Part shown: positions 1-9,157 of the stretch, piece by piece
How the letters are laid out: each line of letters starts with the position of its first letter
How positions within the stretch are numbered: the first letter of the stretch is position 1
NCBI GenBank assembly: GCA_900543455.1
Contig: UQRR01000009.1
Coordinates: forward strand, 1-39,849
Direction: 5' to 3'
Source: an uncultured Dialister sp.
GTDB taxonomy: Bacteria > Bacillota > Negativicutes > Veillonellales > Dialisteraceae
Length of the DNA stretch: 39,849 bases
Notes under the pieces: model-generated
Databases searched by the model: none
Seen by the model: only the letters and a program-made list of their open reading frames with translations
What the model was told of the DNA's origin: nothing
Made by a program: the position numbers and the translations under genes

Positions 1-133
1 CTATTCGCGCCCTCTGTCTCCTCGCTCTGTATAAAAATCCAAGAATGAAATCTGATAACGATTTAATCAGTGTTTCCTTAAAGGCAGGATTGCCCGAAGA
101 ATATCGCTTTGCTTATTTTCACGAGGTACTACT

Positions 134-958
134 ATGTCAAGTCAGATACAGGGACTTTTTATGACCATGCGGCTTTGGGATGTGCTGGACATCCTGGTAG
201 TCGCTTTTTTCTTATACCGCATTTACATTCTGATCCGGGATACCCGAGCGACAGCTCTTCTGAAAGGGCTGGTGTTTCTCGGGCTTTTTACCGTGCTGGC
301 AGGATGGCTGCAGCTGCATGTAGTCAGCTGGATCCTGGATAAGCTGATGACTGTCCTGATCGTCGCACTTCCGGTCGTTTTTCAGCCGGAGCTGCGCCGG
401 GCGCTGGAGCAGATCGGCCGCGGGAAATTCTATGTTTCCTCCCGCATGATGAATGAGATCGAGTGGGATCACGTGATCGATGATGTCGTCGATGCAGCCA
501 TGGTCATGTCTGCGAATAAGATCGGCGCTCTCATCGTTTTCGAGAGAAGCGTCGGTCTTGATGACCGCATTGATACAGGCATCCGCATCGAGGGTCTGGT
601 GTCCAAGGAGCTTTTAGGAAATATTTTCATCGTGAATACCCCGCTGCACGATGGCGCTGTCATCATCCGAGAGAACCGTGTCATGGCGGCAGGCTGTCTG
701 CTTCCGCTGACGCGTGATCACAGCCTTTCTTCCGAGCTGGGCACCCGCCATAGAGCGGCTATCGGGATGAGCGAACAGGCAGACTGTGTAGTGGTCGTCG
801 TCAGCGAAGAGACAGGTATCGTATCCTACACCTACGGTGGCCATATTTATCGTGGGCAGGATGCAGAGAGCCTTAGAAATATCCTTCGCAACTACCTGAT
901 GCAGGGTAAGCCGAAGAATGTCAGTGATGTATTACAGAAATGGAGCCCCCTGAAATGA
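134..958 (+). CDS. cdaA: Diadenylate cyclase CdaA (membrane-bound c-di-AMP synthase)
   Basis: CdaA condenses two ATP into cyclic di-AMP, which controls potassium and osmolyte transport and cell-wall homeostasis in Firmicutes. The N-terminal ~80 residues are strongly hydrophobic and look like about three membrane helices. The DAC domain follows, with the two hallmark motifs: DGA at residues 173-175 and RHR at 205-207. At 274 aa it has the usual CdaA length. The ATG at 134 has a GAGG Shine-Dalgarno (SD) seven bases upstream, so I prefer it to the later in-frame ATG at 164. The stop overlaps the next gene as ATGA, indicating coupling with cdaR. I see no convincing promoter in bases 1-133, so the transcript may start further left. 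Confidence 0.95.
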   Translation: MSSQIQGLFMTMRLWDVLDILVVAFFLYRIYILIRDTRATALLKGLVFLGLFTVLAGWLQLHVVSWILDKLMTVLIVALPVVFQPELRRALEQIGRGKFYVSSRMMNEIEWDHVIDDVVDAAMVMSANKIGALIVFERSVGLDDRIDTGIRIEGLVSKELLGNIFIVNTPLHDGAVIIRENRVMAAGCLLPLTRDHSLSSELGTRHRAAIGMSEQADCVVVVVSEETGIVSYTYGGHIYRGQDAESLRNILRNYLMQGKPKNVSDVLQKWSPLK

Positions 959-1875
959 GATTTGCCAAACATGAGTGGTGGCTGCCCAAACTCTTCTGCC
1001 TGATTGCAGCCTGCGCCCTTTGGGTGTACGTGATGAATGAACAGAATCCGATGGTGGAGAATACCTATACGGTCCCTGTGGAAGTCAGAAATCTGGATCG
1101 TTCGCTGGTGGCGACCAATGTGCCTCTCAAAGTCAAGGCAAAGATCCGCATGCCGAGGAGCGATATGGTCTACATGCGTTCGGATAACATCAAAGCCTAT
1201 GTGGACCTTTCCGGTCTTACTGATGGCGATTTCCCGAATACAAAGATCCATATCTCCGTACCGGGGGATGAATCCGTCATCTCTGTCACACCGGAATATT
1301 TTGACCTCAATATCGATACCTATGCCGTGAAGACACTCCCTGCCGTGATCGAAGTCTTTGGCACGCCGGATGTGAATTTCTCGGTCGAAAGCCGCAAAGC
1401 GACACCGGATACCATCACGATCGCGGGAAGCGCTTCCAAGATCGCAGAGGCAGACCGCGCCGTGGTCTCTGTCAATGTATCCGGCAAGGACAAGAACTTT
1501 GTCGAATTTGACAGTGTGAATGTACTCGATGCAGATGGCAATACCGTCACCGGTCTTGATGTGATGCCGAGCCAGGTCCGCATCAATGTGAAGATGAAAG
1601 AGGAAACAAAGATCGGCAACCTGCCCATGAAGGTGGAAACGACAGGTGAACCGGCCAAAGGATACAAAGTGGGGAAGATCACCATCAATCCGCCTGTCGC
1701 TACACTGACTGCGCCGATCAGTTACTTTGAAAAAAACAGTGTACTGAGTCTTGATCCGATCGATGTCACGGGAGCCAGCGATACGATCCGGAAAACCGTG
1801 ACCATCCCGAAGCCCACGGGCGGCAGTATCACCGTCGGACAGACGACGGTAGTTGTTGAAATAGAGAAGGACTAA
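955..1875 (+). CDS. cdaR: YbbR-domain protein CdaR, regulator of CdaA
   Basis: CdaR is an extracytoplasmic, membrane-anchored regulator that binds CdaA in Firmicutes. One N-terminal membrane segment (about residues 8-25) is followed by roughly 270 residues of repeated beta-rich YbbR modules. These are marked by recurring Val-x-Val strands and a Y-x-V-x-x-I/V-x-(I/V)-(N/D)-P pattern near residue 235. I place the start at 955, where ATGA overlaps the cdaA stop and GGAG lies nine bases upstream. An earlier in-frame ATG at 940 would add five residues but has no good ribosome site. The cdaA-cdaR-glmM order is conserved in Firmicutes, which supports the call. Confidence 0.88.
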   Translation: MRFAKHEWWLPKLFCLIAACALWVYVMNEQNPMVENTYTVPVEVRNLDRSLVATNVPLKVKAKIRMPRSDMVYMRSDNIKAYVDLSGLTDGDFPNTKIHISVPGDESVISVTPEYFDLNIDTYAVKTLPAVIEVFGTPDVNFSVESRKATPDTITIAGSASKIAEADRAVVSVNVSGKDKNFVEFDSVNVLDADGNTVTGLDVMPSQVRINVKMKEETKIGNLPMKVETTGEPAKGYKVGKITINPPVATLTAPISYFEKNSVLSLDPIDVTGASDTIRKTVTIPKPTGGSITVGQTTVVVEIEKD

Positions 1876-1877
1876 AA

Positions 1878-2093
1878 GGGTAGCCCGGGGGGCGTGCCGT
1901 CCCTTGATTACGCTTGAATTAGAAATTAGAAATGAGAAATGAGAAATGGTGGTGCGGCGCAAGAAATAATGAAGCGCCGCGGAATATAAATAGTGGCGAT
2001 GTCCGCTTGAGACGCTAGACGTCTGGTGTCAGATGTCAGATATCTCCCAGTCACCAGTCACCAGTCACCAGTTACTAGTGACTAGTCACTGAC
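1878..2093 (+). repeat. Mosaic intergenic repeat, family 1, copy 1
   Basis: No gene is visible between cdaR and glmM. The gap begins with the family-1 head (GGTAGCCCGGGGGGCGTGCC), continues with AGAAATG-like runs near 1920-1947 and a GCGGCGC/GCGCCGC palindrome, and ends with a run of the CCAGTCA/CTAGTCA heptamer near 2047-2092. The same parts recur in the same order at about 3541, 13735 (inverted), 18289, 27468 (inverted) and 37965 (inverted). Confidence 0.8.
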
Positions 2094-2119
2094 CACTTAT
2101 AATCCCCAACCTCATCCAG

Positions 2120-2148
2120 TTGACGAAATGTCCCCTTCGCGGTAGAAT
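2120..2148 (+). promoter_or_regulatory. Sigma-70-type promoter of glmM
   Basis: TTGACG at 2120-2125 and TAGAAT at 2143-2148 are separated by 17 bases, one mismatch each from consensus. The promoter lies just after repeat copy 1, so glmM can be transcribed independently of cdaA-cdaR. Seen in sequence; activity is inferred. Confidence 0.75.
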
Positions 2149-2184
2149 ACGAAAGTTATCTAGAAATTTTTGGGAGGAAATAAA

Positions 2185-3534
2185 ATGGTTACATTATTTG
2201 GTACCGATGGTGTGCGTGGACTGGTCAATTCCACATTGATGCCGGAGCTGGCATACCAGCTCGGACGCGCGGCAGGCGCGTACTTCTGTAAGGCAAGCGG
2301 TAAGCATCGCTTCCTGATCGGTATGGATACCCGCATTTCCGGCTCCATGCTGACGGCGGCTCTTTCTGCCGGCCTTTGTGCATCTGGTGTTGATGTCGAT
2401 CTTGCAGGCGTCATTCCGACACCGGGCATTGCCTACCTTACCCGCACGGAAGGCTATGATGCCGGCGTCATGATCTCTGCTTCACACAATCCATTCCCCG
2501 ATAATGGAATCAAGTTCTTTGATAAAAATGGCTATAAGCTGCCGGATGAGACTGAGGAAGATATCGAAAATATCCTTCGTCATGATGAAGAGATCCCGCG
2601 TCCGACAGGGGATAAGATCGGCGTGATCTCGCACCGCCCTGAGCTGGCTGATAAGTACAGAGCACATGTCCTCTCGACTGTGCAGGGCGATTTCAAAGGG
2701 CTTAAGATTGTGACGGACTCTGCGAATGGCGCAGCGAGTGATTTCCTGCCGGCGATGCTGAAAGAACTCGGGGCAGATGTCACCGCGATCTTCCATGAAC
2801 CAAACGGTGTGAATATCAATAACGGCTGCGGCTCCACGCATATCGAGACACTGCAGAAGAAGGTCCTGGAGCTTGGTGCGGACTGCGGTATCGCCAATGA
2901 TGGCGATGCAGACCGTTGCCTCTTCGTCGATGAAAAGGGACAGGTCATGGACGGTGACCATCTGATGCTCATCAATGCCCTCCAGATGAAGAAAGAAGGA
3001 CGTCTTCATGAGAATATGGTCGTTGGCACTGTCATGAGCAACCTCGGATTTGGCAAAGCACTCAAAGAAAACGGTTGTCAGACGGTATCCACGCAGGTGG
3101 GCGACCGTTATGTCCTTGAGGAAATGCTGAAGCATGACTACTCCATCGGCGGTGAGCAGTCCGGCCATATCATTTTCCCTGAATTCAATACGACAGGCGA
3201 CGGCCTCATCACTGCAGTGCAGACGCTGAAAGTTCTGCGTGAATCCGGAAAGACCATGTCTGAGCTCAATCACCTCATGGTCACATATCCGCAGATCCTG
3301 AAAAATGTCGAGGTCTACAGCAAGAATGGCTGGGAAGACAATGAACTCATTCGTGACTCCATCCGCGCCGCGGAAGAAGAACTCGGAAGCGATGGCCGCA
3401 TCCTTGTCCGTGCATCCGGCACGGAGCCGCTCATCCGTGTCATGGGCGAAGGCAAGGAAATCAACCAGCTCGAACGCATCATCGATGACATTGCCTCCGT
3501 CGTAGAGCATGAGCTCGGAGTGGAAAATAACTAA
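2185..3534 (+). CDS. glmM: Phosphoglucosamine mutase GlmM
   Basis: GlmM interconverts glucosamine-6-phosphate and glucosamine-1-phosphate on the route to UDP-GlcNAc for peptidoglycan. The N-terminus FGTDGVRG and the active-site loop SASHNP are clear; the phosphoserine is Ser100. The metal-binding DGDADR motif lies near residue 240 and the sugar-binding GGEQSGH loop near 325. The C-terminal RASGTEPLIRVM phosphate-binding loop is intact. At 449 aa it has the normal length. The ATG at 2185 follows GGGAGG at 2172-2177; an upstream TTG at 2170 overlaps this ribosome site and is not the start. In Firmicutes GlmM also binds CdaA and lowers c-di-AMP synthesis, which fits its position here. Confidence 0.97.
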   Translation: MVTLFGTDGVRGLVNSTLMPELAYQLGRAAGAYFCKASGKHRFLIGMDTRISGSMLTAALSAGLCASGVDVDLAGVIPTPGIAYLTRTEGYDAGVMISASHNPFPDNGIKFFDKNGYKLPDETEEDIENILRHDEEIPRPTGDKIGVISHRPELADKYRAHVLSTVQGDFKGLKIVTDSANGAASDFLPAMLKELGADVTAIFHEPNGVNINNGCGSTHIETLQKKVLELGADCGIANDGDADRCLFVDEKGQVMDGDHLMLINALQMKKEGRLHENMVVGTVMSNLGFGKALKENGCQTVSTQVGDRYVLEEMLKHDYSIGGEQSGHIIFPEFNTTGDGLITAVQTLKVLRESGKTMSELNHLMVTYPQILKNVEVYSKNGWEDNELIRDSIRAAEEELGSDGRILVRASGTEPLIRVMGEGKEINQLERIIDDIASVVEHELGVENN

Positions 3535-3540
3535 GTTACA

Positions 3541-3761
3541 GGGTTAGCCCGTGGGGCGTGCCGTCCTTTGATTGCAAATGAAAGCTTTGCGCAAATGAGG
3601 AATTAGGAATGAGGAATGAGGAATGAAGGTGGCGGCTTCGCCGCGAGTATATGGGGCGATGCCCGAAGGCAGTATTCAAGTCACCAGTCACAAGTCACTA
3701 GTCACTCGAGGCTCCTAATCCCTAGCTACTAGTCACCAGTCCCCAGTCACTAGTCACGAAA
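3541..3761 (+). repeat. Mosaic intergenic repeat, family 1, copy 2
   Basis: This is a near full-length copy: head GGTTAGCCCGTGGGGCGTGC, an AAAGCTTTGCGC block, AGGAATG runs (3598-3624), the GGCGGCTTCGCCGC palindrome, GGGCGATGCCCGAAG, then heptamer arrays of CACCAGT/CACTAGT broken by TAATCCCTAG. It ends only a few bases before the promoter of the cysS operon. Confidence 0.85.
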
Positions 3762-3766
3762 TCCCC

Positions 3767-3796
3767 TTGACAGAATATCCCTATTCCATCTATAAT
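3767..3796 (+). promoter_or_regulatory. Consensus promoter of the cysS operon
   Basis: A perfect TTGACA at 3767-3772 and perfect TATAAT at 3791-3796, 18 bases apart. Transcription would begin near 3803 and enter the T-box leader, giving a leader of more than 600 nt before cysS. Confidence 0.88.
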
Positions 3797-3802
3797 AATC
3801 AA

Positions 3803-4290
3803 TAAGCATCACAGGTCTGTGGCTGAAAGTCGATGGCAGTCGCAGCCAAAACGATCCACGTAACGCAGTCAAAAGGGCTGCTGAGCATGGTGCGGTTTAG
3901 AAGTAAGTCCTGCCGGGAAAACCGAGAGAGTGAGTTGTGAGAGGCGAGCGCCGGGTAGCTAAAGCTCCAGCAGGCGAGTGTGGGGTCAAAAGCCAGGTCA
4001 GCTGTAGATGCTTCATTTGTCAATATCATATGCAGGCGATGAACAGAAGAAGTACTTTCGAAAAGCTTTTTAGAGAGGATAGGACCGGTGAAACTATCCA
4101 GGTGATTCGTAAGGAAATGCATTTGGGAGCTGAAAAGGGGAAATGAGGGAAATACGGATCGTGCAATAGATCAGTGTTTTCACAAGTATCCTTTTCCGTG
4201 ATGTGTTTGCGATAAAAACATTTTGCGCGGCTTCGGCCGACAGAGTGGAATAGCGGGCCACCGTCTCTGTGAGGCGGTGGTTTTTGTTTG
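3803..4290 (+). ncRNA. T-box riboswitch (cysteine-type) upstream of cysS
   Basis: T-box leaders sense uncharged tRNA and let transcription continue into aminoacylation or amino-acid genes. The 3' end fits the antiterminator architecture. ACAGAG (4240-4245) pairs with CTCTGT (4265-4270); the 7-nt bulge TGGAATA is at 4246-4252; an upper stem forms from GCGG (4253-4256) and CCGT (4261-4264). The bulge starts UGGA, which would pair with a tRNA ending UCCA; tRNA-Cys carries U at position 73, matching the downstream gene. The competing terminator uses 4258-4280. A Stem I-like part is around 3895-3995: AGTA at 3902, AGAGAG at 3925 and a TGTGAGAGGC distal-loop-like stretch near 3936. Cys codon candidates are TGT at 3979-3981 and TGC at 4009-4011; I cannot choose between them. 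The last bulge bases (UA rather than CC) are off consensus, and the leader is unusually long. Confidence 0.8.
4258..4286 (+). terminator. T-box intrinsic terminator
   Basis: CCACCGTCTC (4258-4267), loop TGT, GAGGCGGTGG (4271-4280), then TTTTTG. The stem is 10 bp with one G-U pair. Its 5' arm includes the 3' strand of the antiterminator, so the two folds exclude each other. Confidence 0.9.
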
Positions 4291-4331
4291 CCAAAAACAT
4301 CGAGCTGTTTCAGGCGCCATAGGAGGAAGCC

Positions 4332-4367
4332 ATGATTTCTATACGTGAAAATCAGAAGATGGCATGA
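4332..4367 (+). CDS. Possible 11-codon leader peptide between T-box and cysS
   Basis: ATG at 4332 is preceded by AGGAGG (4321-4326) at a 5-base spacing and reads MISIRENQKMA before TGA. The ribosome site lies in GAGGAAGCC (4323-4331), which is perfectly complementary to GGCTTCCTC (4370-4378), so the SD can be hidden in a 9-bp stem. Inside it, TGATTT and AAATCA can form a second hairpin. The peptide has no Cys codon, so classical cysteine attenuation is unlikely. It could be a translational control element, or chance. Confidence 0.35.
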   Translation: MISIRENQKMA

Positions 4368-4430
4368 CCGGCTTCCTCATGTCATGCAGCGATTCAAAAA
4401 ATTACATATATAATTAAACAGGAGGCTTTT

Positions 4431-5865
<1,435 letters not shown>

Positions 5866-5876
<11 letters not shown>

Positions 5877-6336
5877 AAGAGTTTTATTTCTGAAAAAACA
5901 GATGGTGCAAAAGATGGGAAAGCAGGCTGCGCTCCTCACGGAGCAGGATGCTTTCTCTATGGACGCACTGACGCTTGCCTACATGGGAGATGTTGTCTGG
6001 TCCCTCTTCATCCGGGACACACTCATCCACACCGGTATCTACCAGGTGCAGATCCTTTCGACACTGACTTCGGAAATCGTATCGGCACGCTGGCAGAGCC
6101 GTATCCTTTTTGAGATCCGCGAGGTCCTGAATGACAGAGAGCTCAAGGTGTGCAAGCGGGGAAGAAATACATCAAGCACGGTGCCGAAGAGCGCGACTGT
6201 CGAAGAGTACCGCGAAGCCACCGCTTTTGAAGCTCTTCTTGGCTACCTGAAGCTTTCAGGAGAGGAGGAACGCCTGCAGTTCATCCTCCAGAAAAGCCTG
6301 AAGTATGTGGCAGGAGAATTCCAACATGCAGACTAA
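5866..6336 (+). CDS. mrnC: Mini-ribonuclease III (23S rRNA maturation)
   Basis: Mini-III is an RNase III catalytic domain without a dsRNA-binding domain that trims 23S rRNA precursors in Firmicutes. The catalytic region LTLAYMGDVVW (Asp42) and the second conserved block TAFEALLGYL near residue 125 are present, along with KRGRN and the 'SATVEEYR' segment seen in other MrnC proteins. It is 156 aa, slightly longer than the Bacillus protein because of about 25 extra N-terminal residues. I accept GTG at 5866 because AGGTGG sits seven bases upstream; an ATG at 5902 is the alternative. It overlaps the end of cysS by 11 bases. Confidence 0.92.
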
Positions 6337-7186
6337 AAAGCAAAGCAATAGAAAACAGCGGAGAGAGAAACCGGCGGAAGGCCGGTTTCCTTCTGCCAGG
6401 CACACGGAGAAAAGACCGCCGAAGCGGAGAAGCAGTGAGGGAGATCGTCCTGTGAAAGATGACTCACTCATGACCTTCGGCAGAAACAGCGTCACGGAAT
6501 TCCTGCGGGCTGATCGGGTGCGCAGGGTCTACATCAAGGAAGGCCGGAAAGACGAGCGGCTCGCCCGGATCGCAGAAGAAGCTGCAAGCAGAGGACTTCC
6601 TGTCTTGGAAATCCCGGAAGACAAACTGGATGCCATGGCTGGCGGCGTCGTGCATCAGGGGGCGGCTGCACTCCTCAAACCGTATGAATACGCAGACCTT
6701 GACAGGGTGCTTTCGGATTGGGAGGGGAAAGATCCCATCCTCATCCTTTTGGATGGCTTGGAAGATGTGAGAAATCTGGGCGCCATCGTCCGCACGGCAG
6801 AGTGCGCGGGCGCGGCGGCTGTCCTCCTTCCGAAGCACAAGAGCCCGCCAGTTACGGCGGCGGCCATGAAGACAGCGGCCGGAGCCTTCGCCTATCTTCC
6901 GGTGTGCCAGACGGGAAACATCCGTCAGACACTGGAGGGGCTGAAAGAAAAAGGCTTCTGGGTCGTGGGCGCGGATATGGATGGGGAAAGCCTCTATTAC
7001 GATGCCAATCTCAAGGGGCCCTTGGTCATCGTCATGGGGGCGGAAGGGAAAGGCGTCTCATCCCTCACAAGAAAGCTCTGTGACTTCTGTGTCCGTATAC
7101 CGATGAAAGGGAAAGTCTCTTCTCTCAATGTCTCAGTGGCAGCCGCGCTCCTTATTTACGAAGCAGCGAAACAGCGAGGAGAGTGA
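6326..7186 (+). CDS. rlmB: SpoU-family rRNA 2'-O-methyltransferase (RlmB/TrmH type)
   Basis: A SPOUT-class methyltransferase that probably methylates the 2'-OH of a 23S rRNA guanosine; the exact target is inferred from operon position. A basic, low-complexity N-terminus (about 45 residues rich in Lys, Arg and Pro) is followed by the substrate-binding domain, beginning FGRNSVTEFL. The three SpoU motifs follow: NLGAIVRTAECAG, VIVMGAEGKGV and IPMKGKVSSLNVSVAAALL, the last forming the knot. I use ATG at 6326, with AGGAGA eight bases upstream, instead of the ATG at 6305. Its first bases overlap the mrnC stop. Confidence 0.92.
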   Translation: MQTKKQSNRKQRREKPAEGRFPSARHTEKRPPKRRSSEGDRPVKDDSLMTFGRNSVTEFLRADRVRRVYIKEGRKDERLARIAEEAASRGLPVLEIPEDKLDAMAGGVVHQGAAALLKPYEYADLDRVLSDWEGKDPILILLDGLEDVRNLGAIVRTAECAGAAAVLLPKHKSPPVTAAAMKTAAGAFAYLPVCQTGNIRQTLEGLKEKGFWVVGADMDGESLYYDANLKGPLVIVMGAEGKGVSSLTRKLCDFCVRIPMKGKVSSLNVSVAAALLIYEAAKQRGE

Positions 7187-7227
7187 CTGGTGGTTCGTGA
7201 AGGGATTTTCCCCAAAGTGGATTTTGC

Positions 7228-7277
7228 TGTGAATCCCTGGCTACTAGTCACTAGTCCCTGGCTACCAGTCACCCGCT
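7228..7277 (+). repeat. Short heptamer repeat remnant in the rlmB-rae1 gap
   Basis: About 50 bases of degenerate CTACTAGTCACTAGTCCCTGG-type heptamers without the other parts of family 1. The repeat sits inside the operon, so read-through transcripts must cross it. Confidence 0.6.
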
Positions 7278-7302
7278 ACTGTAACAAGCAAGGAGCCGTA
7301 TT

Positions 7303-7815
7303 ATGAAAGATTTATACTTGGTCGATGGCTACAATGTGATTTTCTGGCTTCCGAAGGTCTTTGACCGGGAGGACCTCGAGTCAAGCCGCAAGAAGCTGAT
7401 CGATCTTCTGGAAGACTACGGAGCGCACAACAATCTGGAGATGATCGTCGTCTTTGATGGACAGGGCAGCTCGAATAAGGCCAGAATCGAAAAGATGGGG
7501 AAAAATTTCACCATCGTCTTCACCCCGAGCCGCATGACGGCTGACAGCTATATCGAAAAAGAGTCCTATGACCGCAGGGAGGAGTACCGCTCCATCTACG
7601 TCGTCACTTCGGATGGCCCGGAACAGAGTCAGGTGCTTGGAAATGGGGCATATCGCGTAGCTGTCGATGATCTCATCCGTGCAGTGAATGAAGACAAGAA
7701 AGTGCAGACCACTTTCATTTCTCATCATAACAATCAAAATCTTCGAAGCGAGATCGGCCGCGCACTGCCAAAGTCTGTGCAGGATAAGCTGAATCAGCTC
7801 AGAAATGGAAAGTAG
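7303..7815 (+). CDS. rae1: NYN-domain endoribonuclease Rae1 (YacP)
   Basis: Rae1 is a ribosome-associated endonuclease that cleaves mRNA within the ribosomal A site in Bacillus. The opening LYLVDGYNVIFW places the first catalytic Asp of the PIN-like NYN fold at residue 8. IVVFDGQGS and VTSDGPEQSQ supply the further acidic residues. At 170 aa it matches YacP. A GGAG-type site lies before the ATG. It ends the cysS-mrnC-rlmB operon and is followed at once by a strong terminator. In Bacillus sigH follows; here it does not. Confidence 0.9.
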   Translation: MKDLYLVDGYNVIFWLPKVFDREDLESSRKKLIDLLEDYGAHNNLEMIVVFDGQGSSNKARIEKMGKNFTIVFTPSRMTADSYIEKESYDRREEYRSIYVVTSDGPEQSQVLGNGAYRVAVDDLIRAVNEDKKVQTTFISHHNNQNLRSEIGRALPKSVQDKLNQLRNGK

Positions 7816-7819
7816 AAAA

Positions 7820-7846
7820 CAGCTCGGCACATGCCGGGCTGTTTTT
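7820..7846 (+). terminator. Terminator of the cysS-rae1 operon
   Basis: CAGCTCGGC, loop ACAT, GCCGGGCTG (9 bp with one G-U pair) followed by TTTTTC. It begins five bases after the rae1 stop. Confidence 0.92.
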
Positions 7847-7904
7847 CTTTGCGGATGTTCTAAAGGGGGAATGGGTTTCCTGCTTTTCATGAGATTTACA
7901 TCAA

Positions 7905-8017
7905 AAACTTCGCAGCGCTTCTATTATTTTTTTGCCGCACCATCATTTCTCATTCCTTATGCAGGCGAAGCTTTCAAGCACAATCCAAGAGCCGCACGTC
8001 TGCCGCCTAACCTTCTG
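7905..8017 (-). repeat. Mosaic intergenic repeat, family 1, inverted partial copy
   Basis: Contains the inverted AGAAATG-like runs (TTTCTCATTCC), the GCGAAGCTTTCAAGC block and a decayed head ending CCTAACC. The heptamer array is missing. No coding potential is evident in 7850-8027. Confidence 0.65.
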
Positions 8018-8027
8018 AATTTTTTCA

Positions 8028-8056
8028 TGGACAAAAGAGGGTAAATACGGTAATAT
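8028..8056 (+). promoter_or_regulatory. Promoter of the peptidase-efp-nusB cluster
   Basis: TGGACA at 8028-8033 (one mismatch) and TAATAT at 8051-8056 (two mismatches), 17 bases apart and 27 bases before the first start codon. Confidence 0.55.
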
Positions 8057-8082
8057 ATTTAGATGATAGAAAGCGGTGATAT

Positions 8083-9141
8083 ATGTTGATAGAAAGAGCA
8101 ATGATTTCAGATTTTCTGAAAGAGAGAGGTGTAGATGCAGCCTTCATCGAGAAGGATGAGAACTGCCGCTACATCTCTGGCTTCACCGGATCTGACAGCT
8201 ATCTCTTTTTAACGGCCGATGACTGCTATTTATTGACAGACAGCCGTTATACAGAGCAGGCGAAGGAAGAAGCGAAAGGTTTTACCATCATCGACTATGC
8301 CGGGAAACTGGCAAAGACGGTGGGAGAGCTTTCTATAAAGCATCACGTTACTCGTTTCGGGATCGAAGCGGGCATGACGTACAAGATGTATCTTTCTTTC
8401 GATGAGGTACTGCCGGAGGCTGAATTCATCTTCGTGACGCCGGATACGCTGAGGCAGATCAAAAGCGCGGAAGAAATCGGTCTGATGCAGGAAGCATGTC
8501 GGATTTCCGATCTGGGTTTTGAGAAGACCGTGCCTTATATCAAGGCGGGTGTGACAGAGGCCGAGCTTCGGACGATCCTGGAGTGCGCGATGCTGGAGGG
8601 GGGATCGGAAGGAAAGTCTTTCGATACCATCGTGGCATCCGGCTGGCGGTCTGCTTATCCTCACGGGACAGCGACAGATAAAGTGATCGAAGAAGGGGAT
8701 CTTGTCACCTTTGATTTCGGTGCGATTTACCATGGCTACCACTCGGATATCACGAGGACGGTGGCTGTCGGGGAGATCTCAGAGCGACAGCGCTACATCT
8801 ATGATGCGGTGCTGGGATGCAATGAGCATATCGAAAAGATACTGAAGGCTGGCCTCGTGGCAGCGGATGTGGATCAGGAGTCCAGAAAATATCTGAAAGA
8901 GAAAGATCTGGACAAGTGGTTCGGTCATGCGCTGGGACACAGTGTGGGGCTGGAGATCCATGAGACGCCCGCGCTGTCGCCAAGGGATCATACCGTCCTT
9001 TGCAGCGGCATGACGGAAACGGTGGAGCCGGGGGTTTATATTCCTGGTGTTGGTGGAGTCCGTATCGAAGATACGGTTGTAATAGAAAAGGATGGAATCT
9101 CCATCTTGACTAAATTCCCAAAGAAATTTTTAAGAGTGTAG
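8083..9141 (+). CDS. M24B Xaa-Pro aminopeptidase/dipeptidase
   Basis: A cytosolic metallopeptidase of the pita-bread fold that removes residues preceding proline. The N-terminal creatinase-like domain (residues 1-130, with ENCRYISGFTGSDSYL) is followed by the catalytic domain. All five metal ligands are in place: Asp211 (FDFGAIYHG), Asp222 (HSDITRT), His286 (GHALGHSVG), Glu315 (ETVEPGVYIPG) and Glu329 (GVRIEDT). At 352 aa it matches Firmicute PepQ/YqhT-like proteins, which commonly lie just before efp, as here. The ribosome site is weak (GGTG); TTG 8086 or ATG 8101 are alternative starts. The choice between aminopeptidase and dipeptidase is not settled from sequence. Confidence 0.92.
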   Translation: MLIERAMISDFLKERGVDAAFIEKDENCRYISGFTGSDSYLFLTADDCYLLTDSRYTEQAKEEAKGFTIIDYAGKLAKTVGELSIKHHVTRFGIEAGMTYKMYLSFDEVLPEAEFIFVTPDTLRQIKSAEEIGLMQEACRISDLGFEKTVPYIKAGVTEAELRTILECAMLEGGSEGKSFDTIVASGWRSAYPHGTATDKVIEEGDLVTFDFGAIYHGYHSDITRTVAVGEISERQRYIYDAVLGCNEHIEKILKAGLVAADVDQESRKYLKEKDLDKWFGHALGHSVGLEIHETPALSPRDHTVLCSGMTETVEPGVYIPGVGGVRIEDTVVIEKDGISILTKFPKKFLRV

Positions 9142-9157
9142 CAGGAGGAAAAATTAA

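Noticed and set aside
2170..2184. TTG start for glmM at 2170
   Set aside because: It falls on the GGGAGG ribosome site that serves ATG 2185, and the known N-terminus begins at the latter.
3937..4146. 69-codon frame inside the cysS leader
   Set aside because: It overlaps T-box Stem I-like sequence, and the encoded peptide has no recognisable features.
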